Both the position numbers and the translations under genes were made by a program. The notes under the pieces were generated by a model. The model did not search any database. It worked only from the letters and a program-made list of their open reading frames with translations, and was not told where the DNA came from. This document shows, piece after piece, positions 34,839 through 43,273 of a DNA stretch of 64,000 bases (within the stretch, counting starts at the first letter, position 1; each line of letters starts with the position of its first letter). This stretch comes from CAVQLX01 sp963811605 (GTDB taxonomy: Bacteria > Desulfobacterota > Binatia > DP-6): NCBI GenBank assembly GCA_963811605.1, contig CAWESA010000006.1:3260-67259 (forward strand). Reading direction: 5' to 3'.

Positions 34839-36371
34839 ATGCCGTCCGTCCCGTGGTGGCGCTCCGGCGTCGTGTACCAGATCTATCCGCGCTCGTTCGC
34901 GGACACGGACGGGGACGGCGTGGGTGATCTCGAGGGCGTCCGCCAGCACCTCGACCACCTGGTCTGGCTCGGCGTCGACGCGGTCTGGCTGTCGCCCATC
35001 TTTCGCTCGCCGATGGCCGATTTCGGCTACGACGTGAGCGACTACTGCGACGTCGACCCGCTCTTCGGCTCCCTGGCCGATCTGGACCGGCTGGTGGCCG
35101 AGGCCCACGCGCGCGGGGTGCGCGTGCTGCTCGACTGGGTGCCGAACCACACGTCGGATCGGCACCCGTGGTTCGTCGAGTCGCGGCGGTCGCGCACCAG
35201 CTCCCACCGGGACTGGTACGTGTGGCGCGATCCGGCCGGCGGGGGCGGTCCCCCGAACAACTGGATGGCGGCGTTCCCGCCCGAGACGCGTGCCTGGACG
35301 CTCGATCCGGCGACCGGCCAGTACTACCTGCACTGCTTCCTGCCCTCGCAGCCCGATCTCGACTGGTCGAACCCCGCCGTCGTCGCGGCCATGCACGACG
35401 TCCTGCGCTTCTGGCTCGACCGGGGCATCGACGGCTTCCGCGTCGACGTCGTGCACTGCCTCGGCAAGGACCCGGCGCTGCCTGATGATCCACCCGATCT
35501 GGCCGCGCTGCCGCACGCGGCCATCAACGATCACCCCTCGACGCACGTCGCGCTCCGTGGGCTGCGCCGTCTCGTCGACACGTATCCCGGAGATCGCATG
35601 CTCGTCGGGGAGGTGTTCCAGCTCTTCCAGCCCGACGTCACGCGCTACTACGGGCGCGGCGACGAGCTCCACCTGGCGTTCGATCTACCGGCGACCCTGT
35701 ACACGCCGTGGGAGGCCCGCGCCTGGCGCGAGCGCACGGCGTCCGTCCTGGCGGCGCACGGCGCCGCGGGGGCGTGGCCGACCGTGGTCCTGTCGAATCA
35801 CGATACCCCCCGGCATCGCACGCGCCTCGGGTCGGAGGCGCGCGCGCGTGCGGCGGCGGTCCTCCTGCTCACGTTGCCAGGCACGCCGTTCCTCTACGCC
35901 GGCGAGGAGCTCGGCCTGGAGGACGCCTTCGTGGCGCGCGAGCGCCGCGTCGATCCCGGAGGTCGGGACGGCTGCCGCGCGCCCCTGCCGTGGGACGGAT
36001 CGCCCCGGCATGGATGGGCCGGCGAGCCATGGCTTCCCTGGCCGCCCGACGCCGGCGCGCGCTCCCTGGCGACCTTGCGGGACGATCCGTCTTCCATCCT
36101 GCACCTCTACCGCCGCTTGCTGGTGGCGAGGCGCTCGTCGCCCGCGCTGCGCGGTGGCGGCTGGAGCGCGCGCGACGCGCCGCCGGACGTGCTGGCGTAC
36201 GAGCGCGTTGCCGACACCGACAGGCGGCTCGTGCTGGTGAACTTCGGCAGCGCGCCGGCCAGGATCGCAGTCGGGGGACGGGTGGCGGTGGCGAGCGACG
36301 GCGCCGGCGAAGGCGACGTCTTTGCAGGCGTGCTCGGGCCGGATGCGGCCGTGATCCTGCAGCCCGAGTAG
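34839..36371 (+). CDS. GH13 alpha-glucosidase/oligosaccharide hydrolase
   Basis: The protein has 510 residues. GH13 region I is DWVPNHTSDRHPWF, region II is GFRVDVVH with the nucleophile Asp, region III is MLVGEVFQLF with the acid/base Glu and region IV is VVLSNHDTPR. The N-terminus WWRSGVVYQIYPRSFADTDGDG is that of oligo-1,6-glucosidases, alpha-glucosidases and related enzymes. It is likely cytosolic (no signal peptide) and cleaves alpha-glucosidic bonds in short sugars such as trehalose- or maltose-type oligomers. The C-terminal all-beta domain is short. No sugar transporter is nearby. Confidence 0.9.
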   Translation: MPSVPWWRSGVVYQIYPRSFADTDGDGVGDLEGVRQHLDHLVWLGVDAVWLSPIFRSPMADFGYDVSDYCDVDPLFGSLADLDRLVAEAHARGVRVLLDWVPNHTSDRHPWFVESRRSRTSSHRDWYVWRDPAGGGGPPNNWMAAFPPETRAWTLDPATGQYYLHCFLPSQPDLDWSNPAVVAAMHDVLRFWLDRGIDGFRVDVVHCLGKDPALPDDPPDLAALPHAAINDHPSTHVALRGLRRLVDTYPGDRMLVGEVFQLFQPDVTRYYGRGDELHLAFDLPATLYTPWEARAWRERTASVLAAHGAAGAWPTVVLSNHDTPRHRTRLGSEARARAAAVLLLTLPGTPFLYAGEELGLEDAFVARERRVDPGGRDGCRAPLPWDGSPRHGWAGEPWLPWPPDAGARSLATLRDDPSSILHLYRRLLVARRSSPALRGGGWSARDAPPDVLAYERVADTDRRLVLVNFGSAPARIAVGGRVAVASDGAGEGDVFAGVLGPDAAVILQPE

Positions 36372-36416
36372 CAGCGCGACGCTGCGGCCGGAGCCCCGGG
36401 CGGCGTGTGCGCCGAC

Positions 36417-37328
36417 TCAGCGCCTGACGCCCTGCGCCGCTAGCCAGTCCTTGATGGTCTTCGTCACCAGCGCCGAAGCGTCCTGCTGCACGAAGTGCCC
36501 GGCGCCCGGGACGGTCACGAGCGTCCACGGGGCAGCGAGCCACTGCCACGTCCCGTTCAGGCCGGCAGCGAGCAGGAAGGGATCGGCGAGGCCGTGAATC
36601 TGCAGCACCGGCGCCTGCACGATCGGGAACTCGACGTCGGCGTACGGGGCTCTCGGATAGTTTCGCCGGTAGTAGTTCAGCATGGCCGTGAAGTCCGAGC
36701 GACGGAACGCGTCGACGTAGCGCGCCCGCGCGGCGGGATCGACGACCCAGGCCGCGAGGCCTTCGGCGGTCAGGCTGCGCTCCGCGCCCGCGACCTGGAA
36801 CACGCGTGCGTACGAGCTGCTCGCCTGCTGCTGGGGATTGGTGCGCAGCTCGCGCAGGAGGCATCGGGGATGCGGCAGGTTCAGGATGACGAGCCGCTCG
36901 GTCATGGACGGGTAGAACATGGCGAACGTCCACGCCACCGCGCCGCCCCAGTCGTGCCCGACGACGACGGCCTTGTCCGCGCCGACGTCGCGGATCACCG
37001 CCGCCACGTCGCTCGCCAGCGTCGCGAGGTCGTACGCCTCGACGCCCGCCGGCTTGTCGCTCAGGTTGTAGCCGCGCTGGTCGATGGCGACGACCCGGTA
37101 GCGGCGCGACAGCGCCGCCATCTGATCGCGCCACGTGTACCAGAAGTCCGGAAAGCCGTGGATCATGACGATCAGCGGCCCCCGGCGGCCGAGCGCGGCG
37201 TAGTGGATGGTGACGCCGCCGTTGTCGGCATAGCCGTCGCGGACCCGGTCGTAGACGTCACGCGGCGCGCCGTGGACGGATGCGGCGAGGCCCGTGAGCA
37301 GGAGCACGAGCGAGCAGAGACGGGTCAT
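36417..37328 (-). CDS. Exported alpha/beta hydrolase, epoxide-hydrolase-like
   Basis: The protein has 303 residues with a signal peptide (LVLLLTGLAASVHGA). HGFPDFWYTWRDQM, AIDQRGYNLSDKP and the nucleophile elbow VVGHDWGGAVAW (Asp in place of Ser) are those of epoxide hydrolases and related Asp-nucleophile hydrolases. PGAGHFVQQD supplies the His. Tyrosines in NYYRRNYP of the cap may be the epoxide-activating pair. It would open epoxides to diols, apparently in the periplasm. That is consistent with the surrounding detoxification genes, but fluoroacetate- or other dehalogenase activity is also possible in this family. Confidence 0.8.
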   Translation of the reverse strand: MTRLCSLVLLLTGLAASVHGAPRDVYDRVRDGYADNGGVTIHYAALGRRGPLIVMIHGFPDFWYTWRDQMAALSRRYRVVAIDQRGYNLSDKPAGVEAYDLATLASDVAAVIRDVGADKAVVVGHDWGGAVAWTFAMFYPSMTERLVILNLPHPRCLLRELRTNPQQQASSSYARVFQVAGAERSLTAEGLAAWVVDPAARARYVDAFRRSDFTAMLNYYRRNYPRAPYADVEFPIVQAPVLQIHGLADPFLLAAGLNGTWQWLAAPWTLVTVPGAGHFVQQDASALVTKTIKDWLAAQGVRR

Positions 37329-37430
37329 GGCGGCGCGCTACCACGGCGGATGCCCGTCCGTCTGCCGGCGCGAGCCGGGGGGCGTGTGCGCCGGGCCGAT
37401 CGGCCGTCCGGGCCGCCGAACGGCAGCGGG

Positions 37431-38552
37431 TCAGCCGATCGCGCCGGCCTCCGCCAGCCGGTCGACCTCGTCGCCCGACAGGCCGTACTCCGCGAGCACG
37501 GCGCGGGTGTGCTCGCCGACCCTGGGCAGGGGACGCGACCCGTCGCCGGGGGTCCGCAGCAGCCGCGGGGCCGGGGCCGGCTCCCGCTTGCCCTGCGGGT
37601 CGGCGATGAGGAGTCCGCGCGCACGATTGTGGGGATGCTCGTGCGCCTCGCCGAGCGACAGGATCGGCGCCACGCAGGCGTCGGTGCCGTCGAAGACGGC
37701 GCACCACTCGGCACGCGTGCGGCTCGCGAACAGCTCGGCGAAGCGCGCCGCCGTGCCCGGCCACGACGCCTGATCCATCTGCGCCGGCATGCTGGCGGCG
37801 TCGAGGCCCAGCCCCTCGAGGAGCGCGGCGTAGAACTGCGGCTCGATGGCCCCGACCGACATGTACGCGCCGTCCTTGGTCCGGTAGGTGTCGTAGAAGG
37901 GCGCGCCCGTGTCGAGCAGGTTGGTGCCGCGCTCGTCGCGCCACATGCCGGAGTTGCGGAACTTGTAGACGAAGGTCGCGATGTAGGCGGCGCCGTCGAC
38001 CATGGCCGCGTCGACCACCTGGCCCCGCCCGGAGTGCGCGCGCTCGAGCAGCGCGAGACACACGCCGAGCGCGCACAGCATCCCGCCGCCCGCGAAATCG
38101 CCGAGCAGGTTGACCGGCGGCACCGGCTTCTCGCCCTTGCGGCCGAGGAGCGAGAGGGCGCCGGAGATGGCGATGTAGTTGATGTCGTGCCCGGCCATCG
38201 CGGCGTACGGCCCGTCCTGTCCGAACCCGGTGAGACGGGCGTAGACGAGACGCGGATTGCGGGCGCACGCGACGTCCGGACCGAGACCGAGGCGTTCCAT
38301 GACGCCCGGCCGGTACGGCTCCAGCAGCACGTCGGCGCGCTCGACGAGCCGGAGCACCGTCTCGACACCCTCGGGACTCTTCAGGTTGACGGCGACCGAT
38401 CGCTTGCCCCGCGCCAGCTGGTCGACCGACCCGGCGCCGACCCGATCGACGCGGACGACGTCGGCGCCGAAGTCGGCCAGGATCATCCCGCAGAACGGCG
38501 CGGGGGCCAGCCCGGCCATCTCGACGACGCGAGTTCCCTCGAGAGCGCTCAT
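37431..38552 (-). CDS. Alpha-methylacyl-CoA racemase-like (CaiB/BaiF family III)
   Basis: The protein has 373 residues. MSALEGTRVVEMAGLAPAPF starts the family fold. The racemase catalytic set is in place: His122 in AMAGHDINY, Asp152 in NLLGDFAGGG and Glu237 in VGAIEPQFY, spaced as in AMACR enzymes (four residues lower than the mycobacterial numbering). It epimerises the 2-methyl position of acyl-CoA thioesters, needed to degrade branched-chain fatty acids, isoprenoids or sterol side chains. It is divergent from a GST gene with a palindromic site between them. A CoA-transferase role is less likely because the racemase residues are complete. Confidence 0.85.
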   Translation of the reverse strand: MSALEGTRVVEMAGLAPAPFCGMILADFGADVVRVDRVGAGSVDQLARGKRSVAVNLKSPEGVETVLRLVERADVLLEPYRPGVMERLGLGPDVACARNPRLVYARLTGFGQDGPYAAMAGHDINYIAISGALSLLGRKGEKPVPPVNLLGDFAGGGMLCALGVCLALLERAHSGRGQVVDAAMVDGAAYIATFVYKFRNSGMWRDERGTNLLDTGAPFYDTYRTKDGAYMSVGAIEPQFYAALLEGLGLDAASMPAQMDQASWPGTAARFAELFASRTRAEWCAVFDGTDACVAPILSLGEAHEHPHNRARGLLIADPQGKREPAPAPRLLRTPGDGSRPLPRVGEHTRAVLAEYGLSGDEVDRLAEAGAIG

Positions 38553-38624
38553 GCGCCGCCATCCCTAACGGAGACCGCGCGACCAACTCAAGCGGAGCGG
38601 GCCGGCCGGCTGTCCGACGCGGTT

Positions 38625-38643
38625 ATTGCACCACGAGTGCACA
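38625..38643. promoter_or_regulatory. Putative TetR operator, TGCA-N7-TGCA
   Basis: TGCA at 38,627-38,630 and 38,638-38,641 are separated by 7 bases. The flanks TTGCA on the left and TGCACAA on the right are close to a perfect palindrome. It lies 19 bases before the GST start at 38,661, in the region shared with the divergent racemase gene. Same spacing as at 23,306 and 39,774. Confidence 0.5.
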
Positions 38644-38660
38644 ATCAGGTATCGCCGCGC

Positions 38661-39755
38661 ATGGCCGACTCCCCGCGTCCGTTCCGGTTCTACGCCGCCG
38701 AGATGTCCTACTTCTCGGGCAAGGTCCGTCCGGCCCTGCGCGCCAAGCGGGTGCCGTTCGACGAGATCCTGCCCACGACACGGGCATACCGCGAGGTCAT
38801 CGTCCCCCGGACGGGCCTCGCCATGATCCCCACGATCGTGACGCCCGAGGACGAGACCTGGCAGGACACGAGCGACATCCTCGACGCCCTGGAGGCACGC
38901 TTCCCGGAGCCCGCCCTCTACCCGGCGACGCCCGTGCAGCGCCTGTCGTCCTTCCTGATCGAGCTGTACGCGGACGAGTTCCTGATCCTGCCCGGGCTGC
39001 ACTACCGCTGGAGCACCGCGGAGGGCGAGACGCGGGCCCGCCAGGAGTTCGCGATCATGACCGCGGATCCGCCGCGCGCCGACAAGTTCGCCAGCGCGGT
39101 CCGCATGTTCACGAGGGTGGTGGGCGTGCAGGAGGACACGATCCCCGCCATCGAGGCGCATACCCACGACCTGCTCGCGGCGCTCGAGGCGCACTTCGCC
39201 GAGCATGCGTTCCTGCTGGGTGAACGGCCATCTCTCGCCGACTGCGGGCTCATGGGCCCGTTCTACGGGCACTTCTACCTCGACCTCGTTCCCGGCGCCC
39301 TGCTGCGCGCGACGGCGCCGCGCACGTGTCACTGGATCGAGCGCATGAACCATCCCGATCCGGATTCCTTCGGCGCCTGGCTGCCGGACGATACGCTGGC
39401 GCCGACGCTGCGCCCGATCCTCGACCTGGTGGGTCGCGACGCCGCACCGCTGATCCTCGACACGGTGCGCGCGTTCGAGGACTGGGCCGACGGCCAGCAG
39501 CCCTCGGACGACGAGCTGCCGCGCGGGGTCGGCATGCACCGCGCGCGCCTGCGGGGCGTCGGATTCGAGCGCTTCACCGTGTCGTACACGCTGTGGATGC
39601 TGCAGCGCCTCGAGGCAGCGCACGCCGCGCTCGACGACACCGGCCGTGCGGCCGTGGCGGCCGCGCTCGCGGGGACCGGTGGCGAGTCGCTGCTCGCCTA
39701 CGCGCCGCGGCATCGGGTGGTGCGGCGGCCGTACCGGCTCTTCCTCGAGCGCTAG
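38661..39755 (+). CDS. Glutathione S-transferase-family protein, long form
   Basis: The protein has 364 residues. The thioredoxin-like domain begins FRFYAAEMSYFSGKVRPALR, with the anchoring motif ETWQDTSDILDAL containing the usual Asp/Thr pair and a Pro (MIPTIV) before it. The helical domain has GERPSLADCGLMGPFYGHF. A C-terminal extension of ~110 residues is shared in layout with the long GST at 24,848, so the two may be paralogues acting on different compounds. The ATG at 38,661 follows the operator-like palindrome. The low-homology frame upstream is not coding. Confidence 0.78.
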   Translation: MADSPRPFRFYAAEMSYFSGKVRPALRAKRVPFDEILPTTRAYREVIVPRTGLAMIPTIVTPEDETWQDTSDILDALEARFPEPALYPATPVQRLSSFLIELYADEFLILPGLHYRWSTAEGETRARQEFAIMTADPPRADKFASAVRMFTRVVGVQEDTIPAIEAHTHDLLAALEAHFAEHAFLLGERPSLADCGLMGPFYGHFYLDLVPGALLRATAPRTCHWIERMNHPDPDSFGAWLPDDTLAPTLRPILDLVGRDAAPLILDTVRAFEDWADGQQPSDDELPRGVGMHRARLRGVGFERFTVSYTLWMLQRLEAAHAALDDTGRAAVAAALAGTGGESLLAYAPRHRVVRRPYRLFLER

Positions 39756-39771
39756 GAGCGGCCGCGAACTT

Positions 39772-39790
39772 CTTGCAGTAGAAGTGCATA
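39772..39790. promoter_or_regulatory. Putative TetR operator, TGCA-N7-TGCA
   Basis: TGCA at 39,774-39,777 and 39,785-39,788 are separated by 7 bases (left flank TTGCA, right flank TGCATA). The site is 9 bases before the sulfatase start. It is the third site in the window with this spacing, and each lies within 20 bases of a start codon. Confidence 0.5.
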
Positions 39791-39797
39791 TAGGACT

Positions 39798-41378
39798 ATG
39801 GTCCCGGCCATGGGACGCAAGATCCTCTTCATCACGACGGACCAGCAGCGCTACGACGCGCTCGGCTGCAACGGCGGCACGGTCGCGCGTACGCCGGTGG
39901 TGGATCGCCTCGCCGCCGCCGGTCTCAACTTCCGGCGCGCGCACAACCAGAACGTGGTCTGCATGCCGGCGCGCTCCACGATGGTGACGGGGCAGTACGT
40001 CCGCACGCACGGGGTCTTCGCCAACGGCGTGTCGCTGCCCGCGGACGCGCCCAGCGTGGCGGCTGCGCTGCACGGGCACGGCTACCGCACCGCGCTGATC
40101 GGCAAGGCGCACTTCGAGCCGGCGATGGACATGCGCGGGCGCTGGTTCGAGAATCGCATGGCACGCGAGGGCTCCACCGGTCCGCACCGAGGCTTCGAGC
40201 ACATGGAGCTGGCCATGCACGTCCCGCTCGGCGGGTGGCACTATTCGCTGTACATACAGAGGGAGCACCCCGAGGCGATGAGCGGCTTCGCGCCGCTGCT
40301 CTCCGCGCAGGGGGGTGGCGAGACGGGCGCGCCCGAGGTGGCGTACAATCCCATCCCGCGCGAGTGGTATCACACCGACTGGGTCGCCGACCGCACCATC
40401 GCATGGCTCGACGCCTTGCCCGCCGACGCCGACTGGTTCTGCTGGATGAGCTTCCCCGATCCCCATCATCCCTGGGACCCACCGGCGTCGGAAGCGAAGC
40501 GCGTGCCGTGGCGCGAGCTCGATCTCCCCCCCGGCCACCCCGGCTCGCGCGACCGCATCGTCGAGATCCTGAAGCAGAAGCCGTCGCACTGGCTGGCGTG
40601 GTGGGAAGGCCGGTGGCGCAACTACGAGGGCGGTCCGATGAGCTTCGTCCCGAAGGACCTGACGGACGATCAGATCCGCGAGGTGAACGCGCTCACCCAC
40701 GTCGAGAACGAGCTGATCGACGAGGCGTGCGGCCGGGTGCTGCGCCGCATCGCCGAGCGCGGGTGGGACGCCGACACCGACGTCTTCTTCACCACCGACC
40801 ACGGAGAGCTGCAGGGTGACTTCGGCCTGCTCTACAAGGGCCCGTACCACACCGACGCGCTCATGCGGATTCCCTTCGTGTGGCGTCCGGCGCCGTCCGC
40901 GGGCGTGGCGCCATCGGTCATCGAGGAGCCCGTCGGCCAGCTCGATCTGGCGCCCACGTTCTGCCGGATCGCGGGTGCGGAGGTCCCCGACTGGATGCAG
41001 GGCGCGCCGCTGCCCACGGCCCCCGGCTCGGGCCGCGAGCGCGTCCTCACCGAGTGGGACAGCCAGTTCGCGCAGGTGGGCATGCACCTGCGGACCATCT
41101 ACCGCGACGGGTACATCTGCACGGTCTACGAGCCGAGCACGCGGGACGTGGGCTGGGATCTCGCGCGCATGATCGCGGGTGGCGACGTCCCGCTCCCCGA
41201 TCTGCGCTACGAGGGGACGGAGGGCGAGCTGTACGACGTGCGCGCCGATCCGCACCAGTGGCGCAACCTGTGGAACGACCCGGGCTCTGCGAAGCTCAGG
41301 TCCGACCTGGTCGCCGACCTCTACGACTCGCTGCCCCGGCCGCGCGAGGAGCCGCTACCGGTGCAGGCGCCGGCGTGA
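39798..41378 (+). CDS. Type I sulfatase (arylsulfatase/choline-sulfatase-like)
   Basis: The protein has 526 residues. The formylglycine motif CMPAR at Cys55 (VVCMPARSTMVTGQ) is the C-x-P-x-R form needed for activation by formylglycine-generating enzyme. N-terminal ILFITTDQQRYDALGC supplies metal-binding Asp residues. GKAHFEP and FFTTDHGELQGDFGLLYKG are further active-site segments. There is no signal peptide, so it probably acts in the cytosol on sulfate esters. It is translationally coupled (GTGA) to a small membrane protein and then a TauE/SafE exporter, which fits removal of the released sulfur oxyanion. A second in-frame ATG at 39,810 is an alternative start. Confidence 0.9.
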   Translation: MVPAMGRKILFITTDQQRYDALGCNGGTVARTPVVDRLAAAGLNFRRAHNQNVVCMPARSTMVTGQYVRTHGVFANGVSLPADAPSVAAALHGHGYRTALIGKAHFEPAMDMRGRWFENRMAREGSTGPHRGFEHMELAMHVPLGGWHYSLYIQREHPEAMSGFAPLLSAQGGGETGAPEVAYNPIPREWYHTDWVADRTIAWLDALPADADWFCWMSFPDPHHPWDPPASEAKRVPWRELDLPPGHPGSRDRIVEILKQKPSHWLAWWEGRWRNYEGGPMSFVPKDLTDDQIREVNALTHVENELIDEACGRVLRRIAERGWDADTDVFFTTDHGELQGDFGLLYKGPYHTDALMRIPFVWRPAPSAGVAPSVIEEPVGQLDLAPTFCRIAGAEVPDWMQGAPLPTAPGSGRERVLTEWDSQFAQVGMHLRTIYRDGYICTVYEPSTRDVGWDLARMIAGGDVPLPDLRYEGTEGELYDVRADPHQWRNLWNDPGSAKLRSDLVADLYDSLPRPREEPLPVQAPA

Positions 41379-41512
41379 GCAGCGGCTGGGGCTACGCGCT
41401 CCTCTGCGTGACCATCCCCGCGCTGTGGGGACTCGTCATGGTGGCGGTGTTCGATCGCTGGGAGCGTCGCCGGGGCCGGCAACGGCGCCACCCCACCGAC
41501 TACTCCATCTGA
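41375..41512 (+). CDS. Small single-TM protein between sulfatase and TauE/SafE
   Basis: The protein has 45 residues, starting with GTG that overlaps the sulfatase stop (GTGA). One hydrophobic helix (GYALLCVTIPALWGLVMVAVF) is followed by a strongly basic tail (DRWERRRGRQRRHP). Such a layout suggests an inner-membrane protein with cytosolic positive tail. No family recognised. Its coupling on both sides implies it is produced together with the sulfatase and the exporter. A chance frame is less likely given the GTGA overlap and clean topology. Confidence 0.6.
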   Translation: MSSGWGYALLCVTIPALWGLVMVAVFDRWERRRGRQRRHPTDYSI

Positions 41513-41524
41513 CCGGCGCGGCGC

Positions 41525-42427
41525 ATGGAGCCGTGGCTCGTCGTCGACGGACACGCCGTCTGGCTGCCGGGCATCGCCGCCCTCGGCGTGGTCGTCGGCT
41601 GGGTCGCGGGCATGTTCGGCGTGGGCGGCGGCTTCCTGCTCACGCCGCTCCTGACCGTCGTGTTCGGGGTGCCGCTCGAGATCGCCATCGGCACCGGCCT
41701 CTGCCAGATGATCGGCACCGCGACGGCGGCTCTCCTGCGCCATCGTCGGCTCGGACAGGGAGAGATCCGCTTCGACCTGCTCGCGCTCGCGGGCAGCGTG
41801 CTGGGCGTCGGCGCCGGCGCGCGCACGCTCGGCTGGCTCGAGACGCTGGGCTCCGTCCAGATCGGCGCGGGGACGATCCCGGTCGTGCGCCTCGTCGCGA
41901 TGCTGTCGTATGCCGGAGTGCTGCTCGGCGCCGCGGTGGTCTTCGGCCGCGGCGGCCGCGGCGGGCTGGAGAGCGCCGCGCACACGCGCCGCGGCCCCCT
42001 GGCTCGCGTGCGCATTCCGCCCCTGGTCGATCTGCCGGCCGCCCGGCTGCACGACGTCTCGGCGACGCTGATGGCCTACGTCGGCCTCGGCCTCGGATTC
42101 CTGAGCGGCTTGCTCGGGCTCGGCAGCGGCATCGTGCTGATGCCGCTGCTGGTCTACGGGCTCGGCTTCCCGCTGCGGCAGGCGGCGGGCACGGGAATCC
42201 TCGTACTCGTCACGACAAGCATCGCCGGCACGCTCATCCACGCGCGCCTCGGCCACGTGCACCTGGGGCTGGCCATGACGCTGCTCGTGGGCTCCACGGT
42301 GAGCGCGCAGCTGGGGGCGCGCGCCAGCCGCCATGTCGCGACCCGGACGCTGCGGCGGGTCTTCGCCGGCCTCATCCTCCTGACCGTCCTGGCGATCGCG
42401 TGGGACCTCGCCCGCCGGCTCGGCTGA
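41525..42427 (+). CDS. TauE/SafE-family sulfite/sulfonate exporter
   Basis: The protein has 300 residues and about eight helices in two homologous halves. The first half has VVGWVAGMFGVGGGFLLTPL, the second GLGFLSGLLGLGSGIVLMPL, the paired glycine-rich motifs of TauE/SafE proteins. These export sulfite, sulfoacetate or related anions. Position directly after the sulfatase and its coupled small protein supports export of sulfate- or sulfite-type products. It starts at ATG 41,525, 12 bases after the previous stop. Confidence 0.88.
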   Translation: MEPWLVVDGHAVWLPGIAALGVVVGWVAGMFGVGGGFLLTPLLTVVFGVPLEIAIGTGLCQMIGTATAALLRHRRLGQGEIRFDLLALAGSVLGVGAGARTLGWLETLGSVQIGAGTIPVVRLVAMLSYAGVLLGAAVVFGRGGRGGLESAAHTRRGPLARVRIPPLVDLPAARLHDVSATLMAYVGLGLGFLSGLLGLGSGIVLMPLLVYGLGFPLRQAAGTGILVLVTTSIAGTLIHARLGHVHLGLAMTLLVGSTVSAQLGARASRHVATRTLRRVFAGLILLTVLAIAWDLARRLG

Positions 42428-42445
42428 CGCGCCCCGCGCGCGATC

Positions 42446-43186
42446 CTAGGCCAGCACGCGCGCCAGGAAGTCCCGCATGTCCTGCCACGAGCGCGTGTCG
42501 GCCTCGGCATCGTAGCCGACGGGGAAGCCGCCGAACCTCTTCGCCACCACGTCGGCGTCGGGATTGGTGAAGGCGTGGTGTGCGCCGGGGTAGGTGACGA
42601 TCCGGTAGTCGGCCTTCGCCTGGTCCATCTCCGCCGTGAAGGCGGCGACGTCCGTGTCGGGCACGAGGCTGTCGGCCGCGCCGTGACAGACGAGGATCTT
42701 GGCCTTCACGCTCCCGGGCGCCGGCGTGTGGAACGAGCTCAGCGCCCCGTGGAAGCTGACCACGCCGCGCAGCGGCAGCCCGGTGCGGGCGGCGTGCAGG
42801 ACGACGGCGCCGCCGAAGCAGTAGCCGATGGCGGCGATGCGCTCGGGGTCGACCGACGGCTGCGACCGCAGCAGCTCGTATCCGGCGCGAAAGCGCGCCT
42901 CGGCGGCCTGCCGGTCGGACAGGACGGCGTTCATGATCGCCCCGGCATCGGTCGGATCGTCGGCGACGCGGCCGCCGCCGTACATGTCGACCGCCAGCGC
43001 CGGGTAGCCGAGCTCGGCCAGCATGCGCGCGCGCCGCCGGGGATAGTCGTTCAGACCCCACCACTCGTGCACCACCAGCACGCCGGGACGGGGGCCCGGT
43101 CTCGTCGTGTCCGTGGCGAGGAAGCCGCGCAGCGGGGTGTCGCCGGCGGCGTAGGTGACGGTCTCGGTCCGGATCGCGTCGTTCAT
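42446..43186 (-). CDS. Dienelactone hydrolase-family protein
   Basis: The protein has 246 residues. VLVVHEWWGLND, AVDMYGGG, the nucleophile elbow IGYCFGGA (Cys in place of Ser, as in dienelactone hydrolases), CHGAADSLVP (Asp) and YPGAHHAFTNP (His) form the full Cys-Asp-His triad. Members hydrolyse dienelactones in chloroaromatic degradation, but many are general esterases. Clustering with dehalogenase and GST genes is consistent with the former without proving it. It is convergent with the TauE gene and divergent from a GST at 43,274. Confidence 0.88.
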   Translation of the reverse strand: MNDAIRTETVTYAAGDTPLRGFLATDTTRPGPRPGVLVVHEWWGLNDYPRRRARMLAELGYPALAVDMYGGGRVADDPTDAGAIMNAVLSDRQAAEARFRAGYELLRSQPSVDPERIAAIGYCFGGAVVLHAARTGLPLRGVVSFHGALSSFHTPAPGSVKAKILVCHGAADSLVPDTDVAAFTAEMDQAKADYRIVTYPGAHHAFTNPDADVVAKRFGGFPVGYDAEADTRSWQDMRDFLARVLA

Positions 43187-43273
43187 GATGGCGTCCTGCC
43201 ACGGGCGTCCGCTCGACGCCACCGCCGGGACGCCGCTTGAGTCGTCGGGTCGCTCTGGCCTACGACGTCGCGC

